The notes below the pieces were generated by a model. It was not told where the DNA came from. It worked only from the letters and a program-made list of their open reading frames with translations, and ran no database searches. A stretch of DNA of 64,000 nt from Kocuria subflava (GTDB lineage: Bacteria > Actinomycetota > Actinomycetes > Actinomycetales > Micrococcaceae), in assembly GCF_012163155.1 (NCBI RefSeq), contig NZ_JAAVUN010000008.1, positions 1 to 64,000 of the forward strand, in the 5' to 3' direction. This document shows, piece after piece, positions 14,503-24,600 of this stretch. How positions within the stretch are numbered: position 1 is the stretch's first letter; every line of letters starts with the position of its first letter. The translations under genes and the position numbers were made by a program.

Positions 14503-17136
14503 ATGCCCAACACGCCAGCTCCCGGGACCGGACGCAAGATCTTGGTGATCGGCGGTGGACCTGCTGCCCAGCGTTTTGTGCAGAAGATGGTGCAGAAGGG
14601 TCTGGGGCAGAACACCATCACGGTGCTGGCCGAGGAACCCTGGGCCCCCTATGACCGTGTGGCGCTGGAGACCCTCTTCACGGACCCTGAGCGTGATCTG
14701 ACATTGGGGGATGCGGATTTCTGGGACCACCCCCAGCTGGATCTGCGCACTAACACCCGGGCCTCCGACCTGGACGTCAAGAACCAGGTGGTGCACACCC
14801 GTCAGGGTGAGGACTTCCCCTATGACGAACTCGTGCTTGCCACCGGCTCCAATGCCGCCACCTTGAACATTCCCGGTGCCCACCGGGTGCACGTGTTCCG
14901 CACCATCAAGGACGTCCGCGGCATCGTGGATGAGGTGGCTGAGCTGAAGGAAAAGCTGGGGCGCACCCCGCGCGGTGTCGTCGTGGGCGGTGGCCTGCTG
15001 GGGCTGGAGGCCGCAGCAGGTCTGAAGGACCTGGGCGCTGAGGCCACCATCCTGGACGTCGCCGAATTCCTGCTGTGCACCCAGATGGACCGCGACGGCG
15101 GCCTGGCGGTGAACTCTCTGATGCGCGAGCAGGGCCTGGACGTGCGCTGCCAACGGTTCATTGCCGGCGTGGAGCTGGACGAGGAAGAAAACGTCACAGG
15201 CGTGCTGGTCAAGGACGGTCCCGGGCCGGATGCCACCGTGGAACACATCGAGGCGGACATGGTGGTGTTGGGCATCGGCATCAAGGCCCGCTCCGGTCTG
15301 GCCCGCCGGGCCGGTTTCCACCTGGGCGCCCGTGACGGTGTGGTGGTGGATGAGACCTGCAAGACCTCCGTGGCGCATGTGTGGGCCATCGGTGAGGTGG
15401 CAGACATTCTGGGTCAGACCTGGGGCCTGGTGGGACCTGCCAACATCATGGCCGAGGTGGTGGCGGACCGTTTGTTCGGTGGCGATTCCAAGGTCACGGC
15501 CTTTGACACCTCCACCCGGTTGAAGTTCTCCGGCGTGGATGTGGCCTCCTTCGGTGACGTCTACGCCAGGACCCCTGGCTGCATTGAGGTCAACTACACG
15601 GACCCGGTGGCCGGTATCTACCAGAAAATCGTGGTGGACAAGGACCAGGAGACGCTGCTGGGTGGTGTGTTCGTGGGCAACGCGGAGCCCTACGACGCAC
15701 TGCGTCCGCTCCAAGGCCGGCCGCTTCCTGCCGAACCGGCCCGCTACCTCTCTGCTGCAGGTGGCGATGCCCCGGAGACCGAGCTGCCGGATGACGCCAT
15801 CCTGTGTTCCTGCAACAACGTCTCCTTCGGCACCGTGCGAGGTGCCGTGAAGGACGGCAACCATTCGGTGCCTGAGCTCAAGAAGTGCACCAGCGCCGGC
15901 ACCCAGTGCGGTTCCTGTGTGCCCATGCTGCAGAAGACCATGGAGAAGACCATGCTCTCCCTGGGGCTCACAGTCTCCAAGGCCCTGTGTGAGCACTTTG
16001 ATCTGTCCCGCCAGGAGCTCTACGCCGCGGTCCGCGCCAGTGGCATCCGCACGTTCCCGGAGGCCCTGGAGCGGTTCGGCAAGGGCCGCGACGGCTGCTT
16101 GATCTGCAAGCCGGTGATGGCCTCCATCCTCTCCTCCCAGCCCAACGCCTACGTCCTGGATGAAGGCCGCGGCACGCTGCAGGACACCAATGACCGCAAC
16201 CTGGGCAACATGCAGAAGGACGGCACCTACTCGGTGGTTCCCCGCATTCCTGGCGGTGAGATCACGCCGGAGAAGCTGGCCGTGATTGCTTCCGTGGCCA
16301 AGGACTACGGGCTCTACACCAAGGTGACCGGCGCCCAGCGGATCGGTCTCTACGGCGCCCGGCTGGAGGAACTGCCGGAGATCTGGAAGCGGTTTGTGGA
16401 CGCCGGATTCGAGTCCGGGCAGGCCTACGGCAAGGCCCTGCGCAACGTGAAGTCCTGCATTGGATCCACCTGGTGCCGCTTTGGCGTCCAGGACTCCGTG
16501 GGCATGGGCATCCGGTTGGAAAACCGCTACCGGGGCCTGCGTTCACCGCACAAGTTCAAGATCGGTTCCTCGGGTTGTGCCCGTGACTGCGCGGAGGCTC
16601 AGGGCAAGGACATCGGTGTGATGGCCACCCCGGACGGCTGGACTCTCTACCTGGGCGGCAACGGTGGCGCCAACCCGGCCCACGCCAGGGTCATTGCTCA
16701 GGACATTGACGAGGAAACGTTGATCAAGTACATCGACCGTTACCTGATGTACTACATCCGCACTGCTGACAAGCTGCAGCGCACGGCCCGGTGGTTGGAG
16801 GATCTGGACGAGGAGTACGGGGACGCCATGGCTCACCTCAAGGCCGTGCTATTGGATGACTCCTTGGGCATCTGCGCTGATCTTGAGGCGGACATGGAAC
16901 GTCAGGTGGAGGGTTATCAGGACGAATGGGCCGCCACCTTGGCCTCCCCGGAGCGGCTGCGTCGCTTCCGTCCGTTCGTCAATCAGCCGGAAGCCTCCGA
17001 TGACGCCTCCCGCCAGTACGTTCTGGAACGTGACCAGATCCGCCCGGCAACACCGGAGGAGATCGACGCCGCCGAATCCGGTGACGGCCCGGTGTTGATC
17101 GCAGGGGCCCGCATCCCGGTGGGTGCCGGCTCCTGA
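14503..17136 (+). CDS. nirB: Assimilatory nitrite reductase large subunit NirB
   Basis: An 878-residue enzyme reducing nitrite to ammonium. The ATG at 14503 with GGAGG at 14491-14495 is preferred over an in-frame extension to 14248 that would run into nirD. Order: FAD/NAD(P)H oxidoreductase domain (about 1-420; VIGGGPA, VVGGGLLGLEAA), BFD-like [2Fe-2S] domain with Cys435, Cys437, Cys469 and Cys472, then the nitrite/sulfite reductase ferredoxin-like and siroheme domains. The siroheme-[4Fe-4S] ligands are Cys652, Cys658, Cys692 and Cys696 (C-x5-C and C-x3-C). All cofactor ligands are intact. No nitrate reductase or transporter lies in the window. Confidence 0.95.
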   Translation: MPNTPAPGTGRKILVIGGGPAAQRFVQKMVQKGLGQNTITVLAEEPWAPYDRVALETLFTDPERDLTLGDADFWDHPQLDLRTNTRASDLDVKNQVVHTRQGEDFPYDELVLATGSNAATLNIPGAHRVHVFRTIKDVRGIVDEVAELKEKLGRTPRGVVVGGGLLGLEAAAGLKDLGAEATILDVAEFLLCTQMDRDGGLAVNSLMREQGLDVRCQRFIAGVELDEEENVTGVLVKDGPGPDATVEHIEADMVVLGIGIKARSGLARRAGFHLGARDGVVVDETCKTSVAHVWAIGEVADILGQTWGLVGPANIMAEVVADRLFGGDSKVTAFDTSTRLKFSGVDVASFGDVYARTPGCIEVNYTDPVAGIYQKIVVDKDQETLLGGVFVGNAEPYDALRPLQGRPLPAEPARYLSAAGGDAPETELPDDAILCSCNNVSFGTVRGAVKDGNHSVPELKKCTSAGTQCGSCVPMLQKTMEKTMLSLGLTVSKALCEHFDLSRQELYAAVRASGIRTFPEALERFGKGRDGCLICKPVMASILSSQPNAYVLDEGRGTLQDTNDRNLGNMQKDGTYSVVPRIPGGEITPEKLAVIASVAKDYGLYTKVTGAQRIGLYGARLEELPEIWKRFVDAGFESGQAYGKALRNVKSCIGSTWCRFGVQDSVGMGIRLENRYRGLRSPHKFKIGSSGCARDCAEAQGKDIGVMATPDGWTLYLGGNGGANPAHARVIAQDIDEETLIKYIDRYLMYYIRTADKLQRTARWLEDLDEEYGDAMAHLKAVLLDDSLGICADLEADMERQVEGYQDEWAATLASPERLRRFRPFVNQPEASDDASRQYVLERDQIRPATPEEIDAAESGDGPVLIAGARIPVGAGS

Positions 17137-17158
17137 TCACCTGAGGTGACCGCCCCGG

Positions 17159-17204
17159 CTGACCCGGGAACTGCGCCCTAGATCCGGGCCGGTTCCCGGG
17201 TCAG
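17159..17204. terminator. Stem-loop at the nirB / acyltransferase-like junction (degenerate family B loop)
   Basis: Perfect 13-bp arms CTGACCCGGGAAC (17159-17171) and GTTCCCGGGTCAG (17192-17204) lie between convergent genes and overlap the stop of the minus-strand gene. The sequence AACTGCGCCCTAGATC at 17169-17184 strongly resembles the family B loop (AACTGCATACTAGATC), though the outer arms differ. It probably acts as a bidirectional terminator. Confidence 0.7.
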
Positions 17205-17861
17205 TCTGCGAATACGGCGGATGTCTGCCGTGGATCGTGTGACCACCTGCGGGTGGGCCTGGGCGAACTGGGCACTGAGGCGACGCCCGGGCCCCACCTC
17301 GATCACCACGTCACGGCCGCGGCCCACCAGCTGTGACATGGTGTCGCGCCAACGGTCGGATCCGTCCACCTGGGTCAAGAGGTCCTGCCGCGCCTGGGCA
17401 CCGGTGCGCAGCAGCTGCGAGGAACCGGAGCCCACCACCGGCAGGTACGGTTCGCGGAATTCGGTGTTCTCCAGTCGAGCCACCAACGGTTCTGGCCGCT
17501 GCCCCGTGGCATCGGAGTTCCCCAGAACGAAGGCGTGCTCCCGCACCAAGAGCAGACCGTCCGTGAAACTGAGGCACCCTGCTGCCGCCAGTGCCGCGTA
17601 GGAACCCAGTTGATGGCCTGCCAGGACATCCGGCTGCCAGCCGGATTCCAACAACCCCAGGTGCGTGATCACGCTGACCGTGTAGACCGCTGCCTGCAGA
17701 TCCCCGGCACGGTCCTGGGAGACTGACCGCAGACCGACGCCGGTGGCTCGCTCGGCTTGGTCGAACACCTGCTCCGCTATCTCCGGAAAAGCCTCTTGGA
17801 CAACGTCACCCATGGTTGCCTTGTGCGATCCTTGTCCCGGATACACAAATGCGCAGTGCAT
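17178..17861 (-). CDS. Degenerate acyltransferase-like (FabD/MdcH fold) protein lacking catalytic residues
   Basis: A 227-residue protein related to malonyl-CoA:ACP transacylases: FVYPGQGSH (residues 5-13), a nucleophile-elbow-like LAGHQLGSYAALAAAG (80-95) and DVVIEVGPGRRLS near the C-terminus. The nucleophile elbow reads GHQLG instead of GHSxG, so the catalytic Ser is Gln84. The protein is about 70 residues shorter than FabD because the small ferredoxin-like subdomain with the catalytic His is missing. It is therefore unlikely to be an active transacylase. The frame is otherwise clean and probably expressed. It is not near fatty-acid genes, and lies between nirB and cobA-hemD. Confidence 0.75.
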   Translation of the reverse strand: MHCAFVYPGQGSHKATMGDVVQEAFPEIAEQVFDQAERATGVGLRSVSQDRAGDLQAAVYTVSVITHLGLLESGWQPDVLAGHQLGSYAALAAAGCLSFTDGLLLVREHAFVLGNSDATGQRPEPLVARLENTEFREPYLPVVGSGSSQLLRTGAQARQDLLTQVDGSDRWRDTMSQLVGRGRDVVIEVGPGRRLSAQFAQAHPQVVTRSTADIRRIRRLTREPARI

Positions 17862-18028
17862 GTTTCCACCGATCTCTAGAGCATTCCCCCAAGGGCCGCC
17901 AGGTTTCCCCTACCTGACACGGCCCGATTGCCTCCAATACGCTCACACGTCATGCCTGCGCAAACAAGTGAAAAAGCGCGTACAAAATCTGACAAGCGCC
18001 CCCGGGAACACATGTGGGGAGACCTAAT
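17862..18028. promoter_or_regulatory. Divergent upstream region (acyltransferase-like / CobA-HemD)
   Basis: A 167-base divergent gap. GGGGAG at 18016-18021 is the probable Shine-Dalgarno for the GTG start at 18029. No confident -10/-35 pair was found. Confidence 0.4.
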
Positions 18029-19999
18029 GTGGAGATCATGTTCCTGGAGACCGATCTTGCCCGTGTGACCGTTCTGTTGTTGGGCGCAGGCCCGGATTCC
18101 CGCACGGCTCGGCGCCTCCGGGCAGGTGGGGCCACCGTCAGCGTGGATGTTGAGGCCGGACAGCCACCGGGCGTCGTCGTGGTGGTGGGAGATCGGGAGC
18201 CGTGGGCGGCCGCGCTGGAACGGATCACGGAGGTCCACGGCCCGCTGCCGGTGGCCGTCACCGATCCAGAGCGAACTGGGGTCACCTTGGTGGGTGGCGG
18301 CCCCGGTGCCGATGACCTGATCACAACCCGCGGTTTGTCCGCCGTGGCAGATGCCGATGTGATTCTTCTGGACCGTCTGGCCCCACAAGGTGTGGCTGAG
18401 TCCCAGGCCCCGCATGCCCAGATCATCCGGGTGGGCAAATGGCCGGGGCACCATCCCGTGCCGCAGGAACAGATCCAGTCCATCCTGCTCAACTCGGCCC
18501 AGGAGGGCCGGCACGTGGTGCGGTTGAAGGGCGGCGACCCGTATGTGTTCGGCCGTGGTGGTGAGGAAGTGGCGGACTGCGAGTCCTGGGGTGTGCCGGT
18601 GGACGTGGTTCCCGGCATCACCTCCTCCGTGGCCGTACCGGGAGCCGCGGGGATTCCCGTGACGTTCCGGGACGTTGCCCGCACCTTCACCGTGGCCTCC
18701 GGGCACGTGCCGTTCACGGAGGCCGAACTACGCGGCTTCTGTGCACTGCTGGAGACCGGCGCCACCCTGGTGGTGCTCATGGGTGTTGCCACCCTGCCCC
18801 AGCTGGTCAGCGGCTTGGTACGCCACGGCGCCAACGCCACCACCCCCATTGCCGTGGTGGAAAAGGGCTTCAGCGCGGACCAGCGCGTGCACACCTCCAT
18901 TCTGGAAACAGCGGTGATCGATCTGGCAGGGGCCGGGTCACCGGCCGTGACGGTGATCGGCCCCGTGGCGGCTCTGGCCGCTGAGGACCGCGAGCGGGTC
19001 CTGGGCGAGCTGACACCCCACCGCGCCATTGCACCGCGCACCCTGGAACCGGCCGATCCTGATCCCACACCTTCCACCGCATCAACGACGACGACGGAGA
19101 CGCACCCCCACATGGACACCACCCCCACCCAGGCTGACGGGCCACTGACGGGCCGCACGGTGGCGGTCACCGCCCACCGCCGTGCCGAAGACCAAATGGG
19201 TGCGCTGCAGCGCAAGGGAGCCACCACGATCGCAGCACCGGCGTTGAAGTTGGTCCCGGTGGACCAGGACGCCGACGTCGTCACCGAAACCCGGCAGATG
19301 CTGGCGGCCCACCCGGATCTGATGGTGGTCACCACGGGCTACGGGTTCAAGCGCTGGTGGGACGTGGTGGAGGCCTCCGGTCAGGCGGATGGTGTGCACG
19401 CCATGCTGGCAGCGGCTGACATCTGGGTCCGCGGCCCGAAGGGACGGGCTGCCGTCCGCGGGATCGGGCTGCACGACGTCGGCATCTCCCCGGATGAAAC
19501 CATCGGGCCCCTGGTGGATCAGATCCTGGAGGCCTACGACCACGACCTCACCGGGGCGGTGATCGGTTGGCAGGAGAACGGCTACCACGATCGCGAGCAG
19601 CGCGCGCGACTGGTGGGGGCCGGAGCCGCCGTGCACACCGTGGTCCCGCACCGGTGGGCCGACGCCGACGACGCCGGGATGATCCCGCGCGTGATCCGCC
19701 AGGTGTGTGCCCGTGAGATCGATGCGGTGACCTTCACCTCTGCCGCAGGTGCCGATGCGGTGCTGTCCACGGCATCGGAGATGGGACTGGAAGATCAGTT
19801 CGTGGCGGCCTTCACCACCCCTGACGGCAGTTCCGCCGGTGTTGGCACTCATACGGTGGTGGCTGCAACCGTTGGACCCGTCACCGCAGCACCCCTGCAG
19901 GTCGCGGGCATTCCTGCCCTGGTGCCACAGCGATTCCGCATGGGAGCCATGATCAATCAGTTGGCCGAGGTTCTGGGGAGCTCTGAGACCGCCGGATAA
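18029..19999 (+). CDS. Fused uroporphyrinogen-III C-methyltransferase and uroporphyrinogen-III synthase (CobA-HemD)
   Basis: A 656-residue fusion. Residues about 1-85 form a short Rossmann-like start (VTVLLLGAGPDSRTARRL), possibly a remnant of the CysG dehydrogenase domain. Residues about 90-335 are the SAM-dependent methyltransferase: VTLVGGGPGADDLIT, VVRLKGGDPYVFGRGGEE, VPGITSS and PIAVVEKGF. A Thr/Pro-rich linker leads to a HemD-like domain (about 370-640; RTVAVTAHRRAEDQMGALQRKGA, AVTFTSAAGADAVL). The enzyme would make uroporphyrinogen III and methylate it to precorrin-2 for siroheme, serving NirB. GTG 18029 is chosen for its 7-base spacing from GGGGAG; ATG 18038 is the alternative. Confidence 0.88.
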   Translation: MEIMFLETDLARVTVLLLGAGPDSRTARRLRAGGATVSVDVEAGQPPGVVVVVGDREPWAAALERITEVHGPLPVAVTDPERTGVTLVGGGPGADDLITTRGLSAVADADVILLDRLAPQGVAESQAPHAQIIRVGKWPGHHPVPQEQIQSILLNSAQEGRHVVRLKGGDPYVFGRGGEEVADCESWGVPVDVVPGITSSVAVPGAAGIPVTFRDVARTFTVASGHVPFTEAELRGFCALLETGATLVVLMGVATLPQLVSGLVRHGANATTPIAVVEKGFSADQRVHTSILETAVIDLAGAGSPAVTVIGPVAALAAEDRERVLGELTPHRAIAPRTLEPADPDPTPSTASTTTTETHPHMDTTPTQADGPLTGRTVAVTAHRRAEDQMGALQRKGATTIAAPALKLVPVDQDADVVTETRQMLAAHPDLMVVTTGYGFKRWWDVVEASGQADGVHAMLAAADIWVRGPKGRAAVRGIGLHDVGISPDETIGPLVDQILEAYDHDLTGAVIGWQENGYHDREQRARLVGAGAAVHTVVPHRWADADDAGMIPRVIRQVCAREIDAVTFTSAAGADAVLSTASEMGLEDQFVAAFTTPDGSSAGVGTHTVVAATVGPVTAAPLQVAGIPALVPQRFRMGAMINQLAEVLGSSETAG

Positions 20000-20072
20000 A
20001 GTGGCCTCTGGGCAGCATCACGCACCGGTGTGATCAGTCCCGCATCAACTCCGCGACCAGGAAGGTACCTCC

Positions 20073-20774
20073 GTGCCCCAGATTTCCGAACGCCACAGCC
20101 TGCCTGCCGACGTTGACCCCAGCGCTGCAGAGCTTGCGTCGCGCGTGGACCACACGCTGCTGAAGCCGGAGGCCAGCCAGGAACAGGTGGAAACCTTGTG
20201 CCAGGAAGCCCTGGAGCTGGGGTTCGCTTCCGTGTGCGTCAACGGGCTGTGGACCTCCCTGGTGGCGGAGAAGTTGAATGGCTCCCAGGTGCTGACCTGC
20301 ACCGTGGTTGGTTTCCCGCTGGGTGCCTCCACCTCTGAGACCAAGGCTTTCGAGGCCCAGGAAGCGGTGGCCAACGGTGCGCAGGAGATTGACATGGTCA
20401 TTGACGTCGCAGCCGCCCGTGCCGGGGACCAAGCCGCCCTGGAAGCGGAGATCCGCGCAGTCGCCCAGGTGGTTCACGCAGGGGGTGCCGAGCTGAAGGT
20501 CATCATCGAGGCCTGCTTGTTGACCGATGACCAGAAGGTCCTTGCGTGCCAGGCGGCCGTTGCAGCCGGAGCCGACTATGTGAAGACCTCCACCGGTTTC
20601 TCCACCTCTGGTGCCACAGCACAGGACGTCGCTCTGATGCGCAAGACCGTGGGTGAGGAGATCGGGGTGAAGGCCTCCGGCGGCGTCCGTACACGGGATG
20701 CCGCCGTGGAGATGCTGCGAGCCGGGGCCTCACGGATCGGCGCTTCAGCCGGGGCCGGGCTACTTGAGGCGTGA
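20073..20774 (+). CDS. deoC: Deoxyribose-phosphate aldolase
   Basis: A 233-residue class I aldolase that splits 2-deoxyribose-5-phosphate into glyceraldehyde-3-phosphate and acetaldehyde. The Schiff-base Lys171 lies in [10 protein letters not shown] and the second active-site Lys200 in VKASGGVRT. The N-terminal [14 protein letters not shown] and [15 protein letters not shown] segments are also diagnostic. The GTG start at 20073 follows AGGAAGG at about 7 bases. It would complete deoxynucleoside catabolism begun by punA and pmmB. Confidence 0.95.
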   Translation: MPQISERHSLPADVDPSAAELASRVDHTLLKPEASQEQVETLCQEALELGFASVCVNGLWTSLVAEKLNGSQVLTCTVVGFPLGASTSETKAFEAQEAVANGAQEIDMVIDVAAARAGDQAALEAEIRAVAQVVHAGGAELKVIIEACLLTDDQKVLACQAAVAAGADYVKTSTGFSTSGATAQDVALMRKTVGEEIGVKASGGVRTRDAAVEMLRAGASRIGASAGAGLLEA

Positions 20775-20922
20775 GCCTGCAATCAACTGACAGATCGTCG
20801 TCATGACCCAGTACACTGGGCTCAGACTCAACAGGCGAACGCGCGGGTCGGGGTGAACCTCAAGGTTCGGCTCACGTTCTGCCGCGCCACGCCGTCGCCA
20901 GCACCACAGGGAAGAGGCTCAC
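20775..20922 (+). promoter_or_regulatory. Promoter/leader of the small membrane protein gene
   Basis: The palindrome CCCAGTACACTGGG (20807-20820) contains TACACT, a good -10 candidate, so the site could be a promoter with an overlapping operator. A CTGACA lies about 19 bases upstream as a loosely spaced -35. Confidence 0.35.
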
Positions 20923-21219
20923 ATGGCTACTGACAATCACGGACGCACCATTCGCCGCTACTCCGGCGAGGGCCAGGGCGTCGCCAACTTTGTGCTGTGG
21001 CTGGTGCCCGTTGTGGCCATCCTGGCCAGCTTCTGGCTGTTCACCATGCCGGAGAACTGGTGGTTTGTGGTCGGCATCCTGATTTACGGTGCCGCCCTGA
21101 TGATCCCCACCTTGATTGTGGCCGGGAAAACCGCAAAGCACTCCACCGGCGGCCGCGAGCTGACCTTGGACGTTCCGCACTCCACGGAGTCGGCCCCCCG
21201 CCAGGAAGTCCGCGCCTGA
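20923..21219 (+). CDS. Small two-helix membrane protein, unknown function
   Basis: A 98-residue protein started by ATG 20923 with GGGAAGAGG about 6 bases upstream. A charged N-terminus (MATDNHGRTIRRYSGEGQG) precedes two membrane segments (VANFVLWLVPVVAILASFWL and WWFVVGILIYGAALMIPTLI). The C-tail is hydrophilic. I do not recognise the family. It is followed closely by a strong terminator and appears monocistronic. Confidence 0.7.
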   Translation: MATDNHGRTIRRYSGEGQGVANFVLWLVPVVAILASFWLFTMPENWWFVVGILIYGAALMIPTLIVAGKTAKHSTGGRELTLDVPHSTESAPRQEVRA

Positions 21220-21279
21220 GAACACTGGCACTTTCCGTTCAGATGCCCCACTGACAGGAGTCGGGCGGCACTGCATGGA

Positions 21280-21314
21280 AAAGGACCCCGCACGTTCACC
21301 GTGCGGGGTCCTTT
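21280..21314 (+). terminator. Rho-independent terminator
   Basis: A perfect 14-bp stem (AAAGGACCCCGCAC, 21280-21293, with 21301-21314) and a 7-nt loop, ending in TTT. It lies 61 bases after the stop of the small membrane protein gene. Confidence 0.85.
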
Positions 21315-21643
21315 GCGTCGGTGCCGCTTCATCAGCAACACCGGAGGCTGCGGCCACGCGGCGAGTTCTCCATCCCAGGACTCAAGCGGCAGGCCATCCT
21401 GCAGCGTCCACGCTTCACCTGCTCGGCACCTCCGAAATCCCCAAGATTTTCGGTGGCGTGGATCCAACGGGTCAGCGGGAGGCTGCACTCTCCCTGTTCC
21501 ACCAAAAAACATACGTGTGTTGCCACGGAATTTCATGCCCAATCGGCCTGTTCGGGGCCACTGTCCCCACAAGTAGTGGCGGGCAAAGCATGCGTACCTG
21601 GTCGCCTGCTGGCCGCGCCAATCCGCACCCGATGTTCCAGCTG
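21315..21643. other. Intergenic region without a recognisable gene
   Basis: About 330 bases between the terminator and the mfd stop codon. A weak dyad (CCGAAATC with GATTTTCGG, about 21428-21452) is the only structure noted. No credible ORF or RNA gene is seen. Confidence 0.5.
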
Positions 21644-24600
21644 TCAGACGGCCGGTGCCGGCTCCTGAATCACCGCGGTGATCACCTCATCCGCCCACGC
21701 CAGAATGGCTCCGTCCACCAGGTCCTTGCCGCCGATGCGCGCGGTCTTGGGTTTGGGCACCAAGGCCACGTGCTGGGCGGTGTTGGGCACCGCCAGGTAC
21801 TTGGATCCGGGGTACATACGGGTCAGACGCATCTGACGGGATTCCGGCAACTCCACCGGGCCGAATCGAATGTTCGGTCCCTGGACCGCCACGTCCACCA
21901 ACCCGGCAGCCCGGGCCTTGATCCGCAGACGGGCCACGTCCAGCAGAAGCTGGGCTGGTTCCGGAAGGTCCCCGTAGCGGTCCTTGAGTTCCTCGGCCAC
22001 CTCCAGCACACCGGCCTCGTCCGTGGCGTTGGCCAAGGTGCGGTAGGCGTCCAGGCGCAGCCGCTCCCCCGGGACGTAGTCGTGCGGCAGGTGGGCGTTG
22101 ACGGGCAGTTCGATTTTCATTTCGGCTGGGGCATCGTCCTTGTCACCGCGGAACTCGGCCACGGCCTCACCCACCAGGCGCAGGTACATGTCAAAGCCCA
22201 CGCCGGCAATGTGCCCGGACTGTTCACCACCCAACAGGTTGCCCGCACCGCGGATTTCCAGATCCTTCTGCGCCAGCTGCAAACCGGCGCCGAGCTCGTT
22301 GTGTGCTGCCACGGCTTTGAGACGCTCCAGAGCGGTTTCCGTCAGGGGTTTTTCGACGTCGTAGAGGAAGTAGGCGTAAGCACGTTCCCGGCCACGGCCC
22401 ACACGCCCACGCAACTGGTGCAACTGGGAGAGGCCGTATTTGTCCGCACCGTCCACGATCAACGTGTTGGCGTTGGCAATGTCCAGACCGGTCTCCACGA
22501 TGGTGGTGGAGACCAGCACGTCAAAGCGCTTTTCGTAGAAGTCCACGATGATCTGTTCGAGTTCGTTCTCGCTCATCTGCCCGTGAGCCACGGCCACCCG
22601 TGCCTCCGGCACCAGCTCCCGCAGTTCGGCTGCTCGGCGCTGAATCGAGGAGACCCGGTTGTGCACAAAGAACACCTGTCCTTCACGCATCAACTCGCGC
22701 CGCACCGCGGCAGTGACCTGTTTGTTGGTGTAAGCACCCACGTAGGTCAGCACCGGATGCCGTTCCTCCGGCGGGGTGGCCAGGGTGGAGGTCTCCCGGA
22801 TACCGGTCAGGGACATCTCCAGCGTGCGGGGAATCGGAGTTGCGGACATGGCCAGGACATCCACGTTGGTGCGCATGGCCTTGAGCTTTTCCTTGTGCTC
22901 CACACCAAAGCGCTGTTCCTCGTCAATGATCACCAGCCCCAGGTCCTTGAACTTGACCTCTGAACCCAGCAGACGGTGGGTGCCGATCACCACGTCCACG
23001 CTGCCCTCGGCCAGGCCCTTCATGACTTCCTTGGACTCCTTGGCCGTCTGGAAACGTGACAGGGCGGCCACCCGCACCGGGAATCCTGAATAACGCTCGG
23101 AAAAGGTTTCCGTGTGCTGCTGCCCCAACAAGGTGGTGGGGACCAGCACGGCCACCTGTTTGCCGTCCTGCACGGCCTTGAACGCGGCACGCACGGCCAC
23201 CTCGGTCTTGCCGTAGCCCACGTCGCCGGAGATCAACCGGTCCATGGGGACCTCGCGCTGCATGTCCGCCTTGACCTCGTCAATGGTGGTCAGCTGGTCC
23301 GGGGTCTCGATGTACGGGAACGCCTCTTCCAGTTCCCGCTGCCACGGGGTGTCGTCACCAAAAGCATGACCGCGGGTTGCCATGCGCGCCGAGTACAACC
23401 GGATGAGCTCACCGGCAATGTCCTTGACCGCACGTTTGGCGGCCTTCTTCTTCTGGTTCCAGTCCGCCCCACCCATCTTGGACAGTGCAGGGGTCTCCCC
23501 GCCCACGTAGCTGGAGATCTGATCGAGTTGATCCGTGGGAACGAACAAGCGGTCCTTCGGCCCATTGCGCTTGGAGGCCGCATATTCCAGGACCAAGTAC
23601 TCCCGCATGGGTCGCGGCTGTCCCGCCTTGGGCACGGCACCGGCAATGGGGCGGGCAATCAGCTCTACGAACTGTCCAATGCCGTGCTGCTCGTGCACCA
23701 CGTAGTCCCCGGCCTTCAGCGCCAGGGGGTCCACAGCATTACGACGACGCCGCTGCGGCAGCTGCCGCGAATTCTTGGCGGCATAGGCAGAAGATCGGCC
23801 CAGCAGATCCGATTCGGTGAGGAACGCCAGTTTGAGCGACTCCACCACAAAGCCCGTACCGGCCGTGGCGCAGGTCAGCTCCACCACTCCCGGCTGGGGC
23901 TCATCCTCAAGGGTGTCGTGCCGAGAGGCCGGGATGCCGGCGTCGTGCATGAGTTCTGCCAGGCGTTGCAAGGGTCCTGGGCCCTCGGTCACGGCCACCA
24001 CACGCCAGCCGTCGCGCACCGATTCACCCAGGTGCTCCAGCATGGCCTCCACGTTGCCACCGAAGGACAAGGGTTCACGCGCGTCCACGCTCAAGGTGTC
24101 GGCATCGGAGTCCAACAGCCTGATGGTCTCCGCGCTGGTTTCAGCATCCACCTCCGCCAGGGAGGCATCCACGGGCAGTGCGGTGGTGGCCCACCACCCC
24201 AGGTGGGCATCCAGTGCAGACTCGCGCGCTTCCTCCAGGCTCTGGAAGGAGCCGGTGGCCAGGGACCGACCCTCAGCCTCCGTGTTGGTCACATCAAGGG
24301 GGGCAACGTCTGTGTCAGCGGCCGACTCCCAGGCCGCGGCCAAGAACTCCTGGTTGGTGGCCACCAGATCCGCAGCTCGGGTCCGGACCTTCTCCGGTTC
24401 CATGACCACCACCAGGGAGTCCTGCGGCAGCAAGGAGACGAACGGCACCATGCGTTCGGCCAGCAACGGGGCCAGGGACTCCATGCCTTCCGAATAGATG
24501 CCGCCGGCCACCTTTTCCAGCAGGGCCTCCGCACCGGGCAGTTTGGAGATCAGCTTGGCCGCGCGGGACTGCACAGCAGGGGTGATCAACAGTTCACGGC

